Positions 1 through 8,005 of a DNA stretch of 64,000 nucleotides are shown here, in pieces. The translations under genes were made by a program, and so were the position numbers. The stretch covers positions 2,418,001 to 2,482,000 of the forward strand of contig NZ_CP130945.1 in the NCBI RefSeq assembly GCF_050389805.1. The letters run 5' to 3'. The notes beneath the pieces were generated by a model. It was given only the letters and a program-made list of their open reading frames with translations, was not told the DNA's origin and did no database searches. The DNA is from Bacillus_BD sp050389805 (GTDB lineage: Bacteria > Bacillota > Bacilli > Bacillales > Cytobacillaceae). Each line of letters starts with the position of its first letter. Position 1 is the first letter of the stretch.

Positions 1-362
1 AAGTCATGCAGATTCGTTCAGCACCGTTTGTACAGATTTCTCAGAAAATGGGAAAATCTCGATTGTGGATTGCACTACATCACATTTTCCCACATATCGT
101 TCCGCAAATATTAGTAGGGTTTTTGCTCCTATTCCCACATACGATTTTACATGAAGCGGCTGTAACCTTTTTAGGTTTAGGGTTATCTCCACATCAACCA
201 GCGATTGGAATCATTCTCTCTGAATCGATGAGATATTTGTCTTCAGGTATGTGGTGGCTTGCCTTTTTTCCGGGACTATGTTTACTCATGATCGTTCGGA
301 CCTTTGATGTCATGGGAGAAAATCTTAGAAAGATGATCGAACCTGTTAGAGATGATGATTAA
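1..362 (+). CDS. ABC transporter permease, nickel/peptide (NikC/OppC) type, C-terminal part
   Basis: Only the last ~120 residues are in the window; the frame stays open to the left edge. The piece has the EAA-loop signature of binding-protein-dependent permeases (HEAAVTFLGLGLSP, then a G-x3-LSE segment) followed by a final membrane helix and a short charged tail, the usual end of OppC/NikC proteins (~280 aa). It lies just upstream of two ATPase genes on the same strand, so it is probably the second permease of a five-component importer. Substrate cannot be told; nickel, an opine metallophore or peptides are all possible. Confidence 0.75.
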   Translation, partial: VMQIRSAPFVQISQKMGKSRLWIALHHIFPHIVPQILVGFLLLFPHTILHEAAVTFLGLGLSPHQPAIGIILSESMRYLSSGMWWLAFFPGLCLLMIVRTFDVMGENLRKMIEPVRDDD

Positions 363-409
363 TTTTAATGAGAAATGTTTCCCTAGACTAGGATTGTGAG
401 GTGTACCCT

Positions 410-1333
410 ATGCCCATTCTTGAAGTGGAAGATTTATCGATATCTTTTAAGCAAGATAAGGTTGGCTTAAAACAGAAACAACTTAATGTGATTTCAAGTC
501 TACATGTAACACTTGAAGAGGGGGAAATCCTTGCGGTTGTGGGAGCGAGTGGATCGGGAAAAAGTTTACTCGCTCATGCGATTCTTGGGATCCTTCCAAA
601 CCATGCAACCGTCAGTGGAAGTATTAAATATGAAGGAGAAGAACTTTCCCACGAACGACAACATGCACTCCGTGGGAAGGAAATTGCCCTTGTCCCTCAA
701 TCGGTAAACTATTTAGACCCACTCATGCGTGTTGGGAAGCAAGTCCGCACCGCGGTAAAACAAGGCGATGCCGTTGCGGTACAAAGAGAGGTATTTGAAC
801 GTTATCATCTGAGACAAGAAGTTGAGAGAATGTATCCATTTCAACTATCTGGAGGCATGGCAAGACGTACTCTTCTAGCAACAGCCATGGTAAGTGGAGC
901 AAAGGTCATTATTGCGGATGAGCCAACCCCAGGACTTGATCAGGCTGTTATGAATGAAGCGCTAAATAACCTTAGGGAGTTTGCCGACAACGGCTGTGCG
1001 GTCATGCTCATTACCCATGATATAGAATCCGCCTTAACGATTGCCGATAAAATAGCTGTATTTTATGCGGGAACCACCGTGGAAGTAGCGCCCGTAGATA
1101 ATTTTGCTGGAAAAGGTGAAGCATTAAGGCACCCCTATAGTAAGGCTTTATGGAGAGCCTTGCCGCAAAATGAATTTATTCCGATTCCTGGTTCACAACC
1201 TCATCCTAGTGCCTTACCACCTGGATGTTTATTTGAGCCACGATGTGAAAAAGCAAGTCCTCATTGTGGGAAAACTCAACCTGAGATGCGTAACCTTCGG
1301 AATGGACTAGTGAGGTGTACCCATGCCACTTGA
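410..1333 (+). CDS. ABC transporter ATP-binding protein, NikD/OppD-like
   Basis: Predicted to power import through the permease just upstream. Walker A GASGSGKS (about residues 45-52), signature LSGGMARRT, Walker B VIIADEPTPGLD and an H-loop THD are all visible. The C-terminal ~60 residues carry the Cys-containing oligopeptide/nickel ATPase extension (PPGCLFEPRCEKASPHC). A GTG at 401 would add three residues. I prefer ATG 410 because the following gene has the same GTGAGGTGTACCC-ATG arrangement, which makes that GTG part of the ribosome-binding site. The stop overlaps the next gene by 11 bp. Confidence 0.85.
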   Translation: MPILEVEDLSISFKQDKVGLKQKQLNVISSLHVTLEEGEILAVVGASGSGKSLLAHAILGILPNHATVSGSIKYEGEELSHERQHALRGKEIALVPQSVNYLDPLMRVGKQVRTAVKQGDAVAVQREVFERYHLRQEVERMYPFQLSGGMARRTLLATAMVSGAKVIIADEPTPGLDQAVMNEALNNLREFADNGCAVMLITHDIESALTIADKIAVFYAGTTVEVAPVDNFAGKGEALRHPYSKALWRALPQNEFIPIPGSQPHPSALPPGCLFEPRCEKASPHCGKTQPEMRNLRNGLVRCTHAT

Positions 1334-1919
1334 AGCGATTGATATTGGATTTCGATATGAGAATGGACCATGGTTATGGAAAGGGGTCCAGTTAACGCTA
1401 AGCCCGGGTGAAATCGTTGGTCTCACGGGCCCGAGTGGTCGAGGGAAAACCACTTTTTGCAGGATCTTAGCAGGGCTCGAGAAACCTACCATGGGCAGCG
1501 TTACGGTTGGTGGGACAGTCTTGCCGAAGAAAGGATATCACCCTGTACAATTAGTTTTTCAACATCCAGAAAAAGCGGTGAATCCAAGATGGAAAATGGA
1601 TAAAATCCTTAATGAAGGGTGGAATCCTAATCCAGAATTGCTAGAATCGCTAGGAATTAAAGAGGAATGGCTAACACGTTGGCCAAGTGAGTTGTCTGGA
1701 GGGGAACTACAACGCTTTTGTGTGGCCCGATCCTTAGGACCGAATACGCGTTTTTTACTTGCAGATGAAATGACCACCATGCTCGACGCCATTACCCAAG
1801 CCCAAATCTGGAAGACCGTTCTCGAGATCGCCCAAAAAAGACAAATGGGAATCCTTATCGTAAGTCATGAACAAAACCTCCTTCAAAAAGTTTGTCATCG
1901 AGTGGTTGAATTAAAATAA
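1323..1919 (+). CDS. ABC transporter ATP-binding protein, NikE/OppF-like, short
   Basis: Second ATPase of the importer. It has Walker A GPSGRGKTT, signature LSGGELQRF and H-loop SHE. The Walker B region reads LLADEMTTMLD, with Met where most relatives have Pro. At 198 aa it is shorter than typical OppF/NikE (250-320 aa) and lacks the C-terminal substrate-class domain, so it is a minimal nucleotide-binding domain. The start is supported by a GTGAGGTG site inside the end of the upstream gene. A repeat unit begins directly at its stop codon. Confidence 0.8.
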   Translation: MPLEAIDIGFRYENGPWLWKGVQLTLSPGEIVGLTGPSGRGKTTFCRILAGLEKPTMGSVTVGGTVLPKKGYHPVQLVFQHPEKAVNPRWKMDKILNEGWNPNPELLESLGIKEEWLTRWPSELSGGELQRFCVARSLGPNTRFLLADEMTTMLDAITQAQIWKTVLEIAQKRQMGILIVSHEQNLLQKVCHRVVELK

Positions 1920-1945
1920 ACAGAGGGACGGTTCTGCGTGTTTCA
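1918..1945 (+). repeat. Interspersed palindromic repeat, single unit
   Basis: One unit of the GGGACGGTTCT family, with AAAC at the left end and GTTTCA at the right. It starts at the TAA stop of the short ABC ATPase gene. No inverted partner unit is recognisable downstream. Confidence 0.75.
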
Positions 1946-2051
1946 GAGGGACCATGGCACCATTTTTTTGTTCAGGATCATTTAATAATTGACAGTTTCT
2001 ATCATTTCCCCGTAAAGTTGCTATGATGCAATGTAAAACGGAGGAGAAAAG

Positions 2052-3320
2052 ATGCAATTTATTAATAATCTACTTCTAAATATGGAATTAGATCCAAGTT
2101 TAGTAGAAAATCTTGCGGTTATCATCAAGATTCTGCTAATCGGGCTGATCTGTATTGTAGCCAATTTTATATCAAAAAGAATCGTAATCAGGATCATCAC
2201 TCGAATTGTTAAAAACGCTAAAGTCGCGTGGGGGAATATTCTTTTGGAAAGACAAGTCTTTCGAAAGTTATCCCATATGGTTCCTGCGATTATTATTTAT
2301 TCGTTAGCTTCAACTTTCCCAACCTATCAATTGACCATTGAGAAATTGGCCGTTACCTATATGATTATTGTCGGGTTAGTGTTTATTCAAAGCTTACTAA
2401 ATGCATGTAATGATATTTATCAAACCTTTGAGATATCCAAGGTGAAGCCCATCAAAGGATATATTCAGGTCATTAACATTGTGATCATGACGGTAGGGAT
2501 CATTTTAGTGATCTCGAACCTAATCGGGAAGAGTCCTCTTATTCTATTAAGTGGTATTGGTGCTCTCTCCGCTGTGTTGATGTTAGTCTTTAAGGATTCG
2601 CTATTAGGATTAGTGGCCGGAATTCAGTTGACGTCCAATGATATGGTTCGGGTCGGGGATTGGATTGAAATGCCAAAATATGGAGCAGATGGGGATGTTA
2701 TTGATATTTCTTTAAATACCGTAAAGGTTCAAAACTTTGATAAAACCATTACGATGATCCCTAGTTATGCTCTTATTTCCGATTCTTTTATCAACTGGAG
2801 AGGGATGCAAAGCTCAGGCGGTCGACGAATCAAACGCTCTTTGTATGTCGATACTAGTAGTATCACGTTTTGCACACAGGAAATGATCGAGAAATTTGTA
2901 AAAGTTGATTACCTTTCGGATTATATTATTCAAAAGGAAAGGGAAATTTCGGAGTACAATGAGAAAAATCAAATCGATCGAAACAATCCTGTGAATGGGC
3001 GGGCCCTTACCAATGTGGGAGTGTTTCGGGCGTATATCAGCAACTACCTCAAAAATCACGAGGGCATCAATCAGAATATGACCTTAATGGTTAGACAGCT
3101 GGCACATAGTGAACACGGATTGCCTCTAGAAATTTATGCCTTCACCAATTCTGTACAATGGGCCGTGTATGAAACAGTCCAATCCGATATCTTTGACCAT
3201 CTATTTGCTGTTGCACCAGAATTTGGACTTCGAGTGTTCCAGAATCCTTCCGGAGCCGATTTAAGAACCATGGTAGAAGAAACAAGCAACAAAGCCTTAA
3301 TAGGCGACAGAAGCTATTAA
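2052..3320 (+). CDS. Mechanosensitive ion channel family protein (MscS/YbdG-like)
   Basis: Integral membrane channel that would open under membrane tension to protect against hypo-osmotic shock. The 422-aa protein has several N-terminal membrane helices (within residues ~20-170). The pore helix and beta domain follow (LLSGIGALSAVLMLVFKDSLLGLVAG near residues 170-195, then VRVGDWIEMPKYGADGDVIDI), the MscS core signature. A long C-terminal domain follows. Length and layout match the YbdG/MscM branch rather than the ~280-aa MscS. Start ATG follows GGAGGAG at good spacing. It stands alone and is followed by repeats. Confidence 0.88.
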   Translation: MQFINNLLLNMELDPSLVENLAVIIKILLIGLICIVANFISKRIVIRIITRIVKNAKVAWGNILLERQVFRKLSHMVPAIIIYSLASTFPTYQLTIEKLAVTYMIIVGLVFIQSLLNACNDIYQTFEISKVKPIKGYIQVINIVIMTVGIILVISNLIGKSPLILLSGIGALSAVLMLVFKDSLLGLVAGIQLTSNDMVRVGDWIEMPKYGADGDVIDISLNTVKVQNFDKTITMIPSYALISDSFINWRGMQSSGGRRIKRSLYVDTSSITFCTQEMIEKFVKVDYLSDYIIQKEREISEYNEKNQIDRNNPVNGRALTNVGVFRAYISNYLKNHEGINQNMTLMVRQLAHSEHGLPLEIYAFTNSVQWAVYETVQSDIFDHLFAVAPEFGLRVFQNPSGADLRTMVEETSNKALIGDRSY

Positions 3321-3323
3321 ACT

Positions 3324-3474
3324 TGAAACAGGGGGACGGTTCTCGGCGTTTCATAGATTATATGAATCTATGATCGTCAGAATCGTCTCTTTTTTATTGA
3401 AACAGAGGGACGGTTCTTCGCGTTTCAGAATGGCACACAAGCCTTTGCAACACGAGAACCGTCCACACGTTTCA
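3324..3474 (+). repeat. Interspersed palindromic repeats, three units
   Basis: Units at 3324-3353 and 3398-3427 point the same way; an inverted unit (GAGAACCGTCC core) lies at 3446-3474. The last two form the normal inverted pair. The cluster fills the gap between the channel gene and the MarR gene. Confidence 0.85.
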
Positions 3475-3555
3475 AAGCATATCACTTTACATACATGGAG
3501 ATTATTCATAAGATTAGTTAAGTTAACTAACTATTAATATAAGAAAGGACATTAT

Positions 3556-3975
3556 ATGTATTCGTACTTTATAAAATCCCAATTAGCGAATCGATCTTAT
3601 AACCTTCAGTTACACGATGAGCTTACACTCCATGATCTATCAGCAAGTCAATGGGGGTTGATTCGATATATCTTTGAAGTAGGTCCAGCTACGTTTAGTG
3701 AAGTGGCATCCTACTGGAAAGTAGAAAAACCATCTGTTACTCCGATTGCTCAAAAGTTAGTGGAGAAAGAAATGGTCTTTATTTCACCCGGGAAAGACAA
3801 AAGACAAAAAGTCATGCACTTATCGGAAAAAGGGGTAGAGCTATATAAGCAAATTAAGCATATGATTGATGTATTTCAAGAGGAATTGGTGGTCGGCATT
3901 TCACAAGAGGAAAGAGAGATCGCAGAGGAAGTACTCGACAAATTGCTTATAAATTTAACGAAAAGAGGATGTTAA
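3556..3975 (+). CDS. MarR family transcriptional regulator
   Basis: A 139-aa winged-helix DNA-binding protein. The HTH region is visible around residues 45-75 (PATFSEVASYWKVEKPSVTPIAQKLVEKEMV). A wing with GKDKRQKVMHLSEKG follows, the classic MarR pattern, then a C-terminal dimerisation helix. The next gene is an MFS transporter starting 2 bp after the stop, so the pair is very likely one transcription unit, with the regulator responding to a compound exported by the transporter. The start follows AAAGGAC and is AT-rich upstream. Confidence 0.87.
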   Translation: MYSYFIKSQLANRSYNLQLHDELTLHDLSASQWGLIRYIFEVGPATFSEVASYWKVEKPSVTPIAQKLVEKEMVFISPGKDKRQKVMHLSEKGVELYKQIKHMIDVFQEELVVGISQEEREIAEEVLDKLLINLTKRGC

Positions 3976-3976
3976 T

Positions 3977-5194
3977 TTGGTGAAAAAGGGGAGTCTTTGG
4001 ACAAGGGAATTTGTGACGGTATCAACGATTAACTTTTTGCTTACCCTTACGTTTTTCTTATTAATCGTAACAATTGCACCGTATGCACAATCAGAGTATG
4101 GTGCCTCTACAAGTACAGCTGGATTAGTATCTAGTATTTTTATTATCGGTTCCTTAATCGGTCGATTAGGCGCGGGTAGGGTGATTGGTGATATTGGTTC
4201 GAAAAAAATCCTTTGGATTGGATTAATCTGTTTTTTCGTCATTTCTTCACTATATTTCTTTACCTTCAACTTAGGTCTGTTATTATGGATTCGTTTACTG
4301 CATGGGATCGCTACCGGTATTGCAACGACAGCAACTGGTACCATCATTGCTCAAATTTTACCAGTCTCCCGCAAAGGAGAAGGAATTGGTTATTTTAGTT
4401 TAAGTGCCATTTTAGCAACGGCAATCGGTCCATTTATTGGGGTTTTACTCTTGAAGCTTGAAAATGGATTTCAGTGGATGTTCGCATTCGGCGTAGCATT
4501 AGCGATTATCTGTTTAATCATGTATTCGGTTGTTAAAATCAATGTACCAACTGGCGGCTCTTATGCTAAACATGAAACAAAAGGTTCGCTATTATCGCGA
4601 TTCATTGAACCAAAAGCCGTACCGATTTCACTGATTGCGTTAGTGATTGGCTTTAGTTACTCTGGTGTGATGTCCTTTCTCTCGTTTTACGCAGAGGAAA
4701 TACATTTAGTTTCTGCTTCCAGTTATTTCTTTTTAATCTATGCCATCGTGGTTCTTTTTTCTCGCCCATTTACGGGAAAATTACTGGATCTAAAAGGGGC
4801 CAATATTGTGACGTATCCGTGCTTCGTCATTTTTGCGATCGGGATGCTTTTATTTAGTCAAGCGACAGCGGGTTGGATGTTATTAGTAGCGGCAGCATGT
4901 ATTGGACTTGGCTATGGAAACTTTAATTCCGTTGCACAGGCGGTAGCCGTAAAACTTACACCTCCTCATCGTGTAGGCTTAGCTACTTCTACGTACTTTA
5001 TTTTATTTGATATCGGATTAGGCGTAGGTCCATACTTATTAGGATTCCTGGTGCCAACAATGGGGTATCGTTCAGTCTTTTCATGGATGATCGCCGTTAT
5101 TTTATGCTGCATACCACTGTATTACATCCTACATGGCAGAAAAGATAGAGAATTATTAGAGACCAAAACAGTAACTGAAACTGCCTCAATATGA
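3977..5194 (+). CDS. MFS transporter (drug efflux type)
   Basis: A 405-aa major facilitator with about 12 hydrophobic segments. The loop 2-3 motif reads GSLIGRLGAGRVIGDIGSKK (motif A variant), and the RLLHGIATGIATTATGTIIA segment is typical of the DHA family. Translation starts at TTG 3977 or GTG 3980; TTG has better spacing from AGAGG. It is coupled to the MarR gene and is probably a regulated exporter. Its TGA stop is the first three bases of a TGAAAC repeat. Whether it exports the bacteriocin encoded ~0.4 kb downstream is unknown. Confidence 0.85.
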   Translation: MVKKGSLWTREFVTVSTINFLLTLTFFLLIVTIAPYAQSEYGASTSTAGLVSSIFIIGSLIGRLGAGRVIGDIGSKKILWIGLICFFVISSLYFFTFNLGLLLWIRLLHGIATGIATTATGTIIAQILPVSRKGEGIGYFSLSAILATAIGPFIGVLLLKLENGFQWMFAFGVALAIICLIMYSVVKINVPTGGSYAKHETKGSLLSRFIEPKAVPISLIALVIGFSYSGVMSFLSFYAEEIHLVSASSYFFLIYAIVVLFSRPFTGKLLDLKGANIVTYPCFVIFAIGMLLFSQATAGWMLLVAAACIGLGYGNFNSVAQAVAVKLTPPHRVGLATSTYFILFDIGLGVGPYLLGFLVPTMGYRSVFSWMIAVILCCIPLYYILHGRKDRELLETKTVTETASI

Positions 5195-5270
5195 AACTGG
5201 GGGACGGTTCTGAGCGTTTCAGAATTGCACACAATCTTTTTGCAACGCGAGAACCGTCCCCGCGTTTCAA
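5192..5270 (+). repeat. Interspersed palindromic repeat, inverted pair
   Basis: TGAAAC(T)GGGGGACGGTTCT-GTTTCA followed, after ~18 nt, by the inverted unit ending CCGTCCCCGCGTTTCA. The first TGA is the stop codon of the MFS gene. RNA from either strand could fold into a long stem. Confidence 0.9.
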
Positions 5271-5273
5271 TTT

Positions 5274-5315
5274 AAAAATGTGTCTGGCCCAATAGGGAGC
5301 AGGCATTTTTTGTGT
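5274..5315 (+). terminator. Intrinsic terminator after the MarR-MFS unit
   Basis: Imperfect stem AAATG-TCTG-CCC / GGG-CAGGCATTT followed by a T-run, just past the repeat. It separates the MFS unit from the bacteriocin cluster. The 250 bases from here to the precursor gene show no confident promoter or gene. Confidence 0.6.
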
Positions 5316-5595
5316 TTTATGGTCTTTTTTTTATCCTGAACATTCACAGTATTTCTTCTCATCAAAAATACAGGATGTCAATGAGTAAATGAAAATCTGA
5401 ACATCTAAACATAGCACTATATAAAATGTATAAAGAATAGGCTCTGACAATAGGAACAACCACCTATCAGTAATCATATTTTGTTGTTGAGAGTACACCG
5501 AATATTTGATTATTTCAGTTCGCAACCTGTTATCATCATTTTTTCATTCTCTCAAGCCCAAAAAACTAGATGGTGAATACAAGAGGAGGATAAAA

Positions 5596-5892
5596 ATGCA
5601 AAATTATCAATATGAGTTACAAAATTTAGAAATGGATCCTTACCAAGTTGGTGAGTTAACACCTATTTCTTATAGCGACGATCCACGCGTGTTTGGTGTT
5701 GGAATCGGAGGATTTGGACGTTGCGGTGGCTTTGGACGTTGCGGAGGTTTCGGACGTTGCGGAGGTTTCGGACGTTGTGGTGGTTTCCATCGTTGTGGAG
5801 GTTTCCACCGATGCGGAGGATATAGTTGTTTTAGTTGTTATAGTTGTTATAGTTGTTTCAGTTGTTCCAACTGTTATAGTTGTTGGGGTTAA
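5596..5892 (+). CDS. Heterocycloanthracin/sonorensin-family bacteriocin precursor
   Basis: A 98-aa precursor of a thiazole/oxazole-modified peptide. The first ~35 residues are an acidic leader (MQNYQYELQNLEMDPYQVGE). The core then has six tandem hexapeptides F-(G/H)-R-C-G-G, then seven aromatic/Ser-x-Cys triplets (YSC, FSC, SNC and so on), ending YSCWG. That gives 13 Cys and several Ser as ring-forming residues. A longer frame opens at 5506, but ATG 5596 is the start because AGAGGAGGA sits 5 bp before it and the leader then matches the family. The next three genes encode the matching modification enzymes. Confidence 0.93.
   Translation: MQNYQYELQNLEMDPYQVGELTPISYSDDPRVFGVGIGGFGRCGGFGRCGGFGRCGGFGRCGGFHRCGGFHRCGGYSCFSCYSCYSCFSCSNCYSCWG
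5713..5820 (+). repeat. Six tandem 18-bp repeats inside the bacteriocin gene
   Basis: Each 18-bp unit encodes F-(G/H)-R-C-G-G. Units 1-4 carry Gly at position 2, units 5-6 carry His. Third-codon positions differ between units (TGC/TGT, GGA/GGT), so the array is not freshly duplicated throughout. Units 2-4 are the most alike. Such an array can change copy number by slippage. Confidence 0.9.
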
Positions 5893-5927
5893 ATTGTTCT
5901 TTACAAAAATTAGTGATTTGATGATAA

Positions 5928-5968
5928 AAAAGTGTCCCTGCATATCGATGCAGGGGCACTACTTTTTT
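5928..5968 (+). terminator. Hairpin/terminator between precursor and modification genes
   Basis: Strong stem GTGTCCCTGCAT / ATGCAGGGGCAC with a 4-nt loop, then ACTACTTTTTT. It lies between the precursor stop and the first enzyme gene. Partial termination here would give many more precursor transcripts than enzyme transcripts, an arrangement common in ribosomal-peptide clusters. Confidence 0.8.
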
Positions 5969-6046
5969 GGATAATCATAAAGGACAAATAAAACTACATA
6001 CGCTAATAGTGGATCATTGAGATGATGAGAAAATAGGAGGAACGAA

Positions 6047-8005
6047 ATGACAAAACTTGACTATTTCACGCGTCTGAAGGTAAAGAGGGATACCGTTTAC
6101 TTACCAGATCCAGAGGGTGGTGTGTATATCAGAAATAATGAAAGCTCATTTCGGATGAAAGGAGGAACCATCTATCAATGGATTGAAAAATTGATACCCA
6201 TGTTCAACGGGGAGCAAACAATGGAGGAATTAACAAAGGGGTTGACGCTCCCTTATCAGAACCGGGTATATGAGATAGGCGAAATATTGTTACAGAACGG
6301 CTTTGTACGAGATGTAAGCCAAGATCGCCCCCATCAATTACATGATGGAATCCTTGAAAAATACGCTTCACAAATTGAGTTTATTGAAAATTTCGTTGAT
6401 TCTGGAGCTTATCATTTTCAACAATATCGTCAGACCAATGTTCTATTAGTTGGCTCAGGACCCATTCTCGTTTCATTGATTGGTGCATTAATTGAAACGG
6501 GACATCCCAATTTCCATTATCTAGCTACGGAATCCATCCCTACAAATCGACAACGAATTTATGAACTTATCGAGATTGCTCACAAAATGGACTCTGAAGT
6601 GGAAGTTAAGGAAGTAACCTTTGAAAAAGGAGAACAAAAAGGTTTTTGGAAACAAGCCGTAAACCCATATGATTGCATTTTATATGTCTCACAGGACGGC
6701 AGTGTCAATGAACTAAGGGAACTAAATAACGTTTGCAAAGACGAAGGGAAGGTGTTTATACCGGCCATATGCTTCGAGCAAGTAGGGTTATCAGGTCCAG
6801 TCATTTCTCCTGAATCAGATGGATGTTGGGAATCTGCATGGCGCCGGCTCCATCAATCCGCTATTCAATCCGATCAGAAGCCGAACACGGTGTCTTCTAC
6901 AACGGGAGCTCTTCTAGCAAACGTTATTGTATTTGAGTTTTTTAAAAAAATGACAGGAATTGCAGGATCTACAAATAATCAAATTTACCGCCTTGATTTT
7001 GAAACTTTAGAAGGGGAGTGGTTATCCTTCATTCCACACCCATTAGTATCGTCAACAAGTGTAGCGCCTAGACTAGTTGAAGACCTTGATGTAAGGCTAA
7101 ACCAGGAAGGAAAACGAAACAACCCGTCTCATGAACTTTTGGACTATTTTAGTGGATTAAGCTCTGAAGAGATCGGAATTTTTCATTCATGGGAGGAAGG
7201 GGATTTGTCACAACTCCCTCTCGCACAGTGTTTAGTTCAAGCTGTTAACCCGGTATCCGAGGGACCAGCAGATCTTCTTCCGGAAGTCATTTGTGCTGGT
7301 TTAACACATGAAGAAGCAAAAAGAAATGCCGGATTTAGGGGCATTGAAATGTATGTGTCAAAATGGAATGATTCAATTGTTCGGAATCAGGAAGATCCTA
7401 TCGATTCTTTAATTACGGAGGATCCTATCGGCATCGGTGCCGGAGAAACCATCGAAGAGGCGGTATGTCGGGGAATGCAAGCTTATTTAGATGAAAAATT
7501 GTGTCACCGAATGGATGATGATCAAAATGGCATCTATGATGTGGGGCTAGGCTCCATTGAAGATCAGCATTGCAGCGTTTATTTAGATGCCCTAACCACC
7601 TTGAACGGCACACCGACCATCGATTTAATCGAGGATATATGTGGCTTTCCTGTTATAAGGGTGAGATCGAAGGGGCAAACTTTTACTTCTGCAGGATTAA
7701 ATCTAACGCTTGCCTTGCGCAATGCCTTACAACAAGCCCTTTTATATACGCAACAAAATCAGCAACTACAACATATGGAAGTGGAGCATGAAATGGAGCC
7801 GACGACCTTCCGTGAAAATAAGGAATTCAAACTTGATATTCCTTCATGTGAGGATATGACGAAACTAGAGCTATTACGATCTTCTATTGGGGTCTTGCAC
7901 CAAGAAGGCAAACAATTATTCGTTTATGATCTTGCGTTCGAACCTTTTTTTAAAGAAGAACTTGCCGGGGTGTTTGGTGTACAGATTGTTGAGGAGGGGT
8001 TTTAA
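6047..8005 (+). CDS. Thiazole-containing bacteriocin maturation protein (ThiF-like)
   Basis: A 652-aa protein of the family annotated as putative thiazole-containing bacteriocin maturation protein. A Rossmann-like segment VLLVGSGPILVSLIGALIETG lies near residues 130-150, as in E1/ThiF-like proteins, but I see no CxxC zinc pairs. The C-terminal half is not recognisable by motif. It probably presents or binds the precursor for the YcaO enzyme encoded next. ATG 6047 follows TAGGAGGAACGAA. The stop TAA overlaps the ATG of the next gene by one base (TAATG), so the two are translationally coupled. Confidence 0.85.
   Translation: MTKLDYFTRLKVKRDTVYLPDPEGGVYIRNNESSFRMKGGTIYQWIEKLIPMFNGEQTMEELTKGLTLPYQNRVYEIGEILLQNGFVRDVSQDRPHQLHDGILEKYASQIEFIENFVDSGAYHFQQYRQTNVLLVGSGPILVSLIGALIETGHPNFHYLATESIPTNRQRIYELIEIAHKMDSEVEVKEVTFEKGEQKGFWKQAVNPYDCILYVSQDGSVNELRELNNVCKDEGKVFIPAICFEQVGLSGPVISPESDGCWESAWRRLHQSAIQSDQKPNTVSSTTGALLANVIVFEFFKKMTGIAGSTNNQIYRLDFETLEGEWLSFIPHPLVSSTSVAPRLVEDLDVRLNQEGKRNNPSHELLDYFSGLSSEEIGIFHSWEEGDLSQLPLAQCLVQAVNPVSEGPADLLPEVICAGLTHEEAKRNAGFRGIEMYVSKWNDSIVRNQEDPIDSLITEDPIGIGAGETIEEAVCRGMQAYLDEKLCHRMDDDQNGIYDVGLGSIEDQHCSVYLDALTTLNGTPTIDLIEDICGFPVIRVRSKGQTFTSAGLNLTLALRNALQQALLYTQQNQQLQHMEVEHEMEPTTFRENKEFKLDIPSCEDMTKLELLRSSIGVLHQEGKQLFVYDLAFEPFFKEELAGVFGVQIVEEGF

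Noticed and set aside
5656..5943. Minus-strand 95-codon frame of Thr/Ser-rich protein
   Set aside because: It is the antisense of the bacteriocin core repeats and has no ribosome-binding site; composition follows from the repeat.
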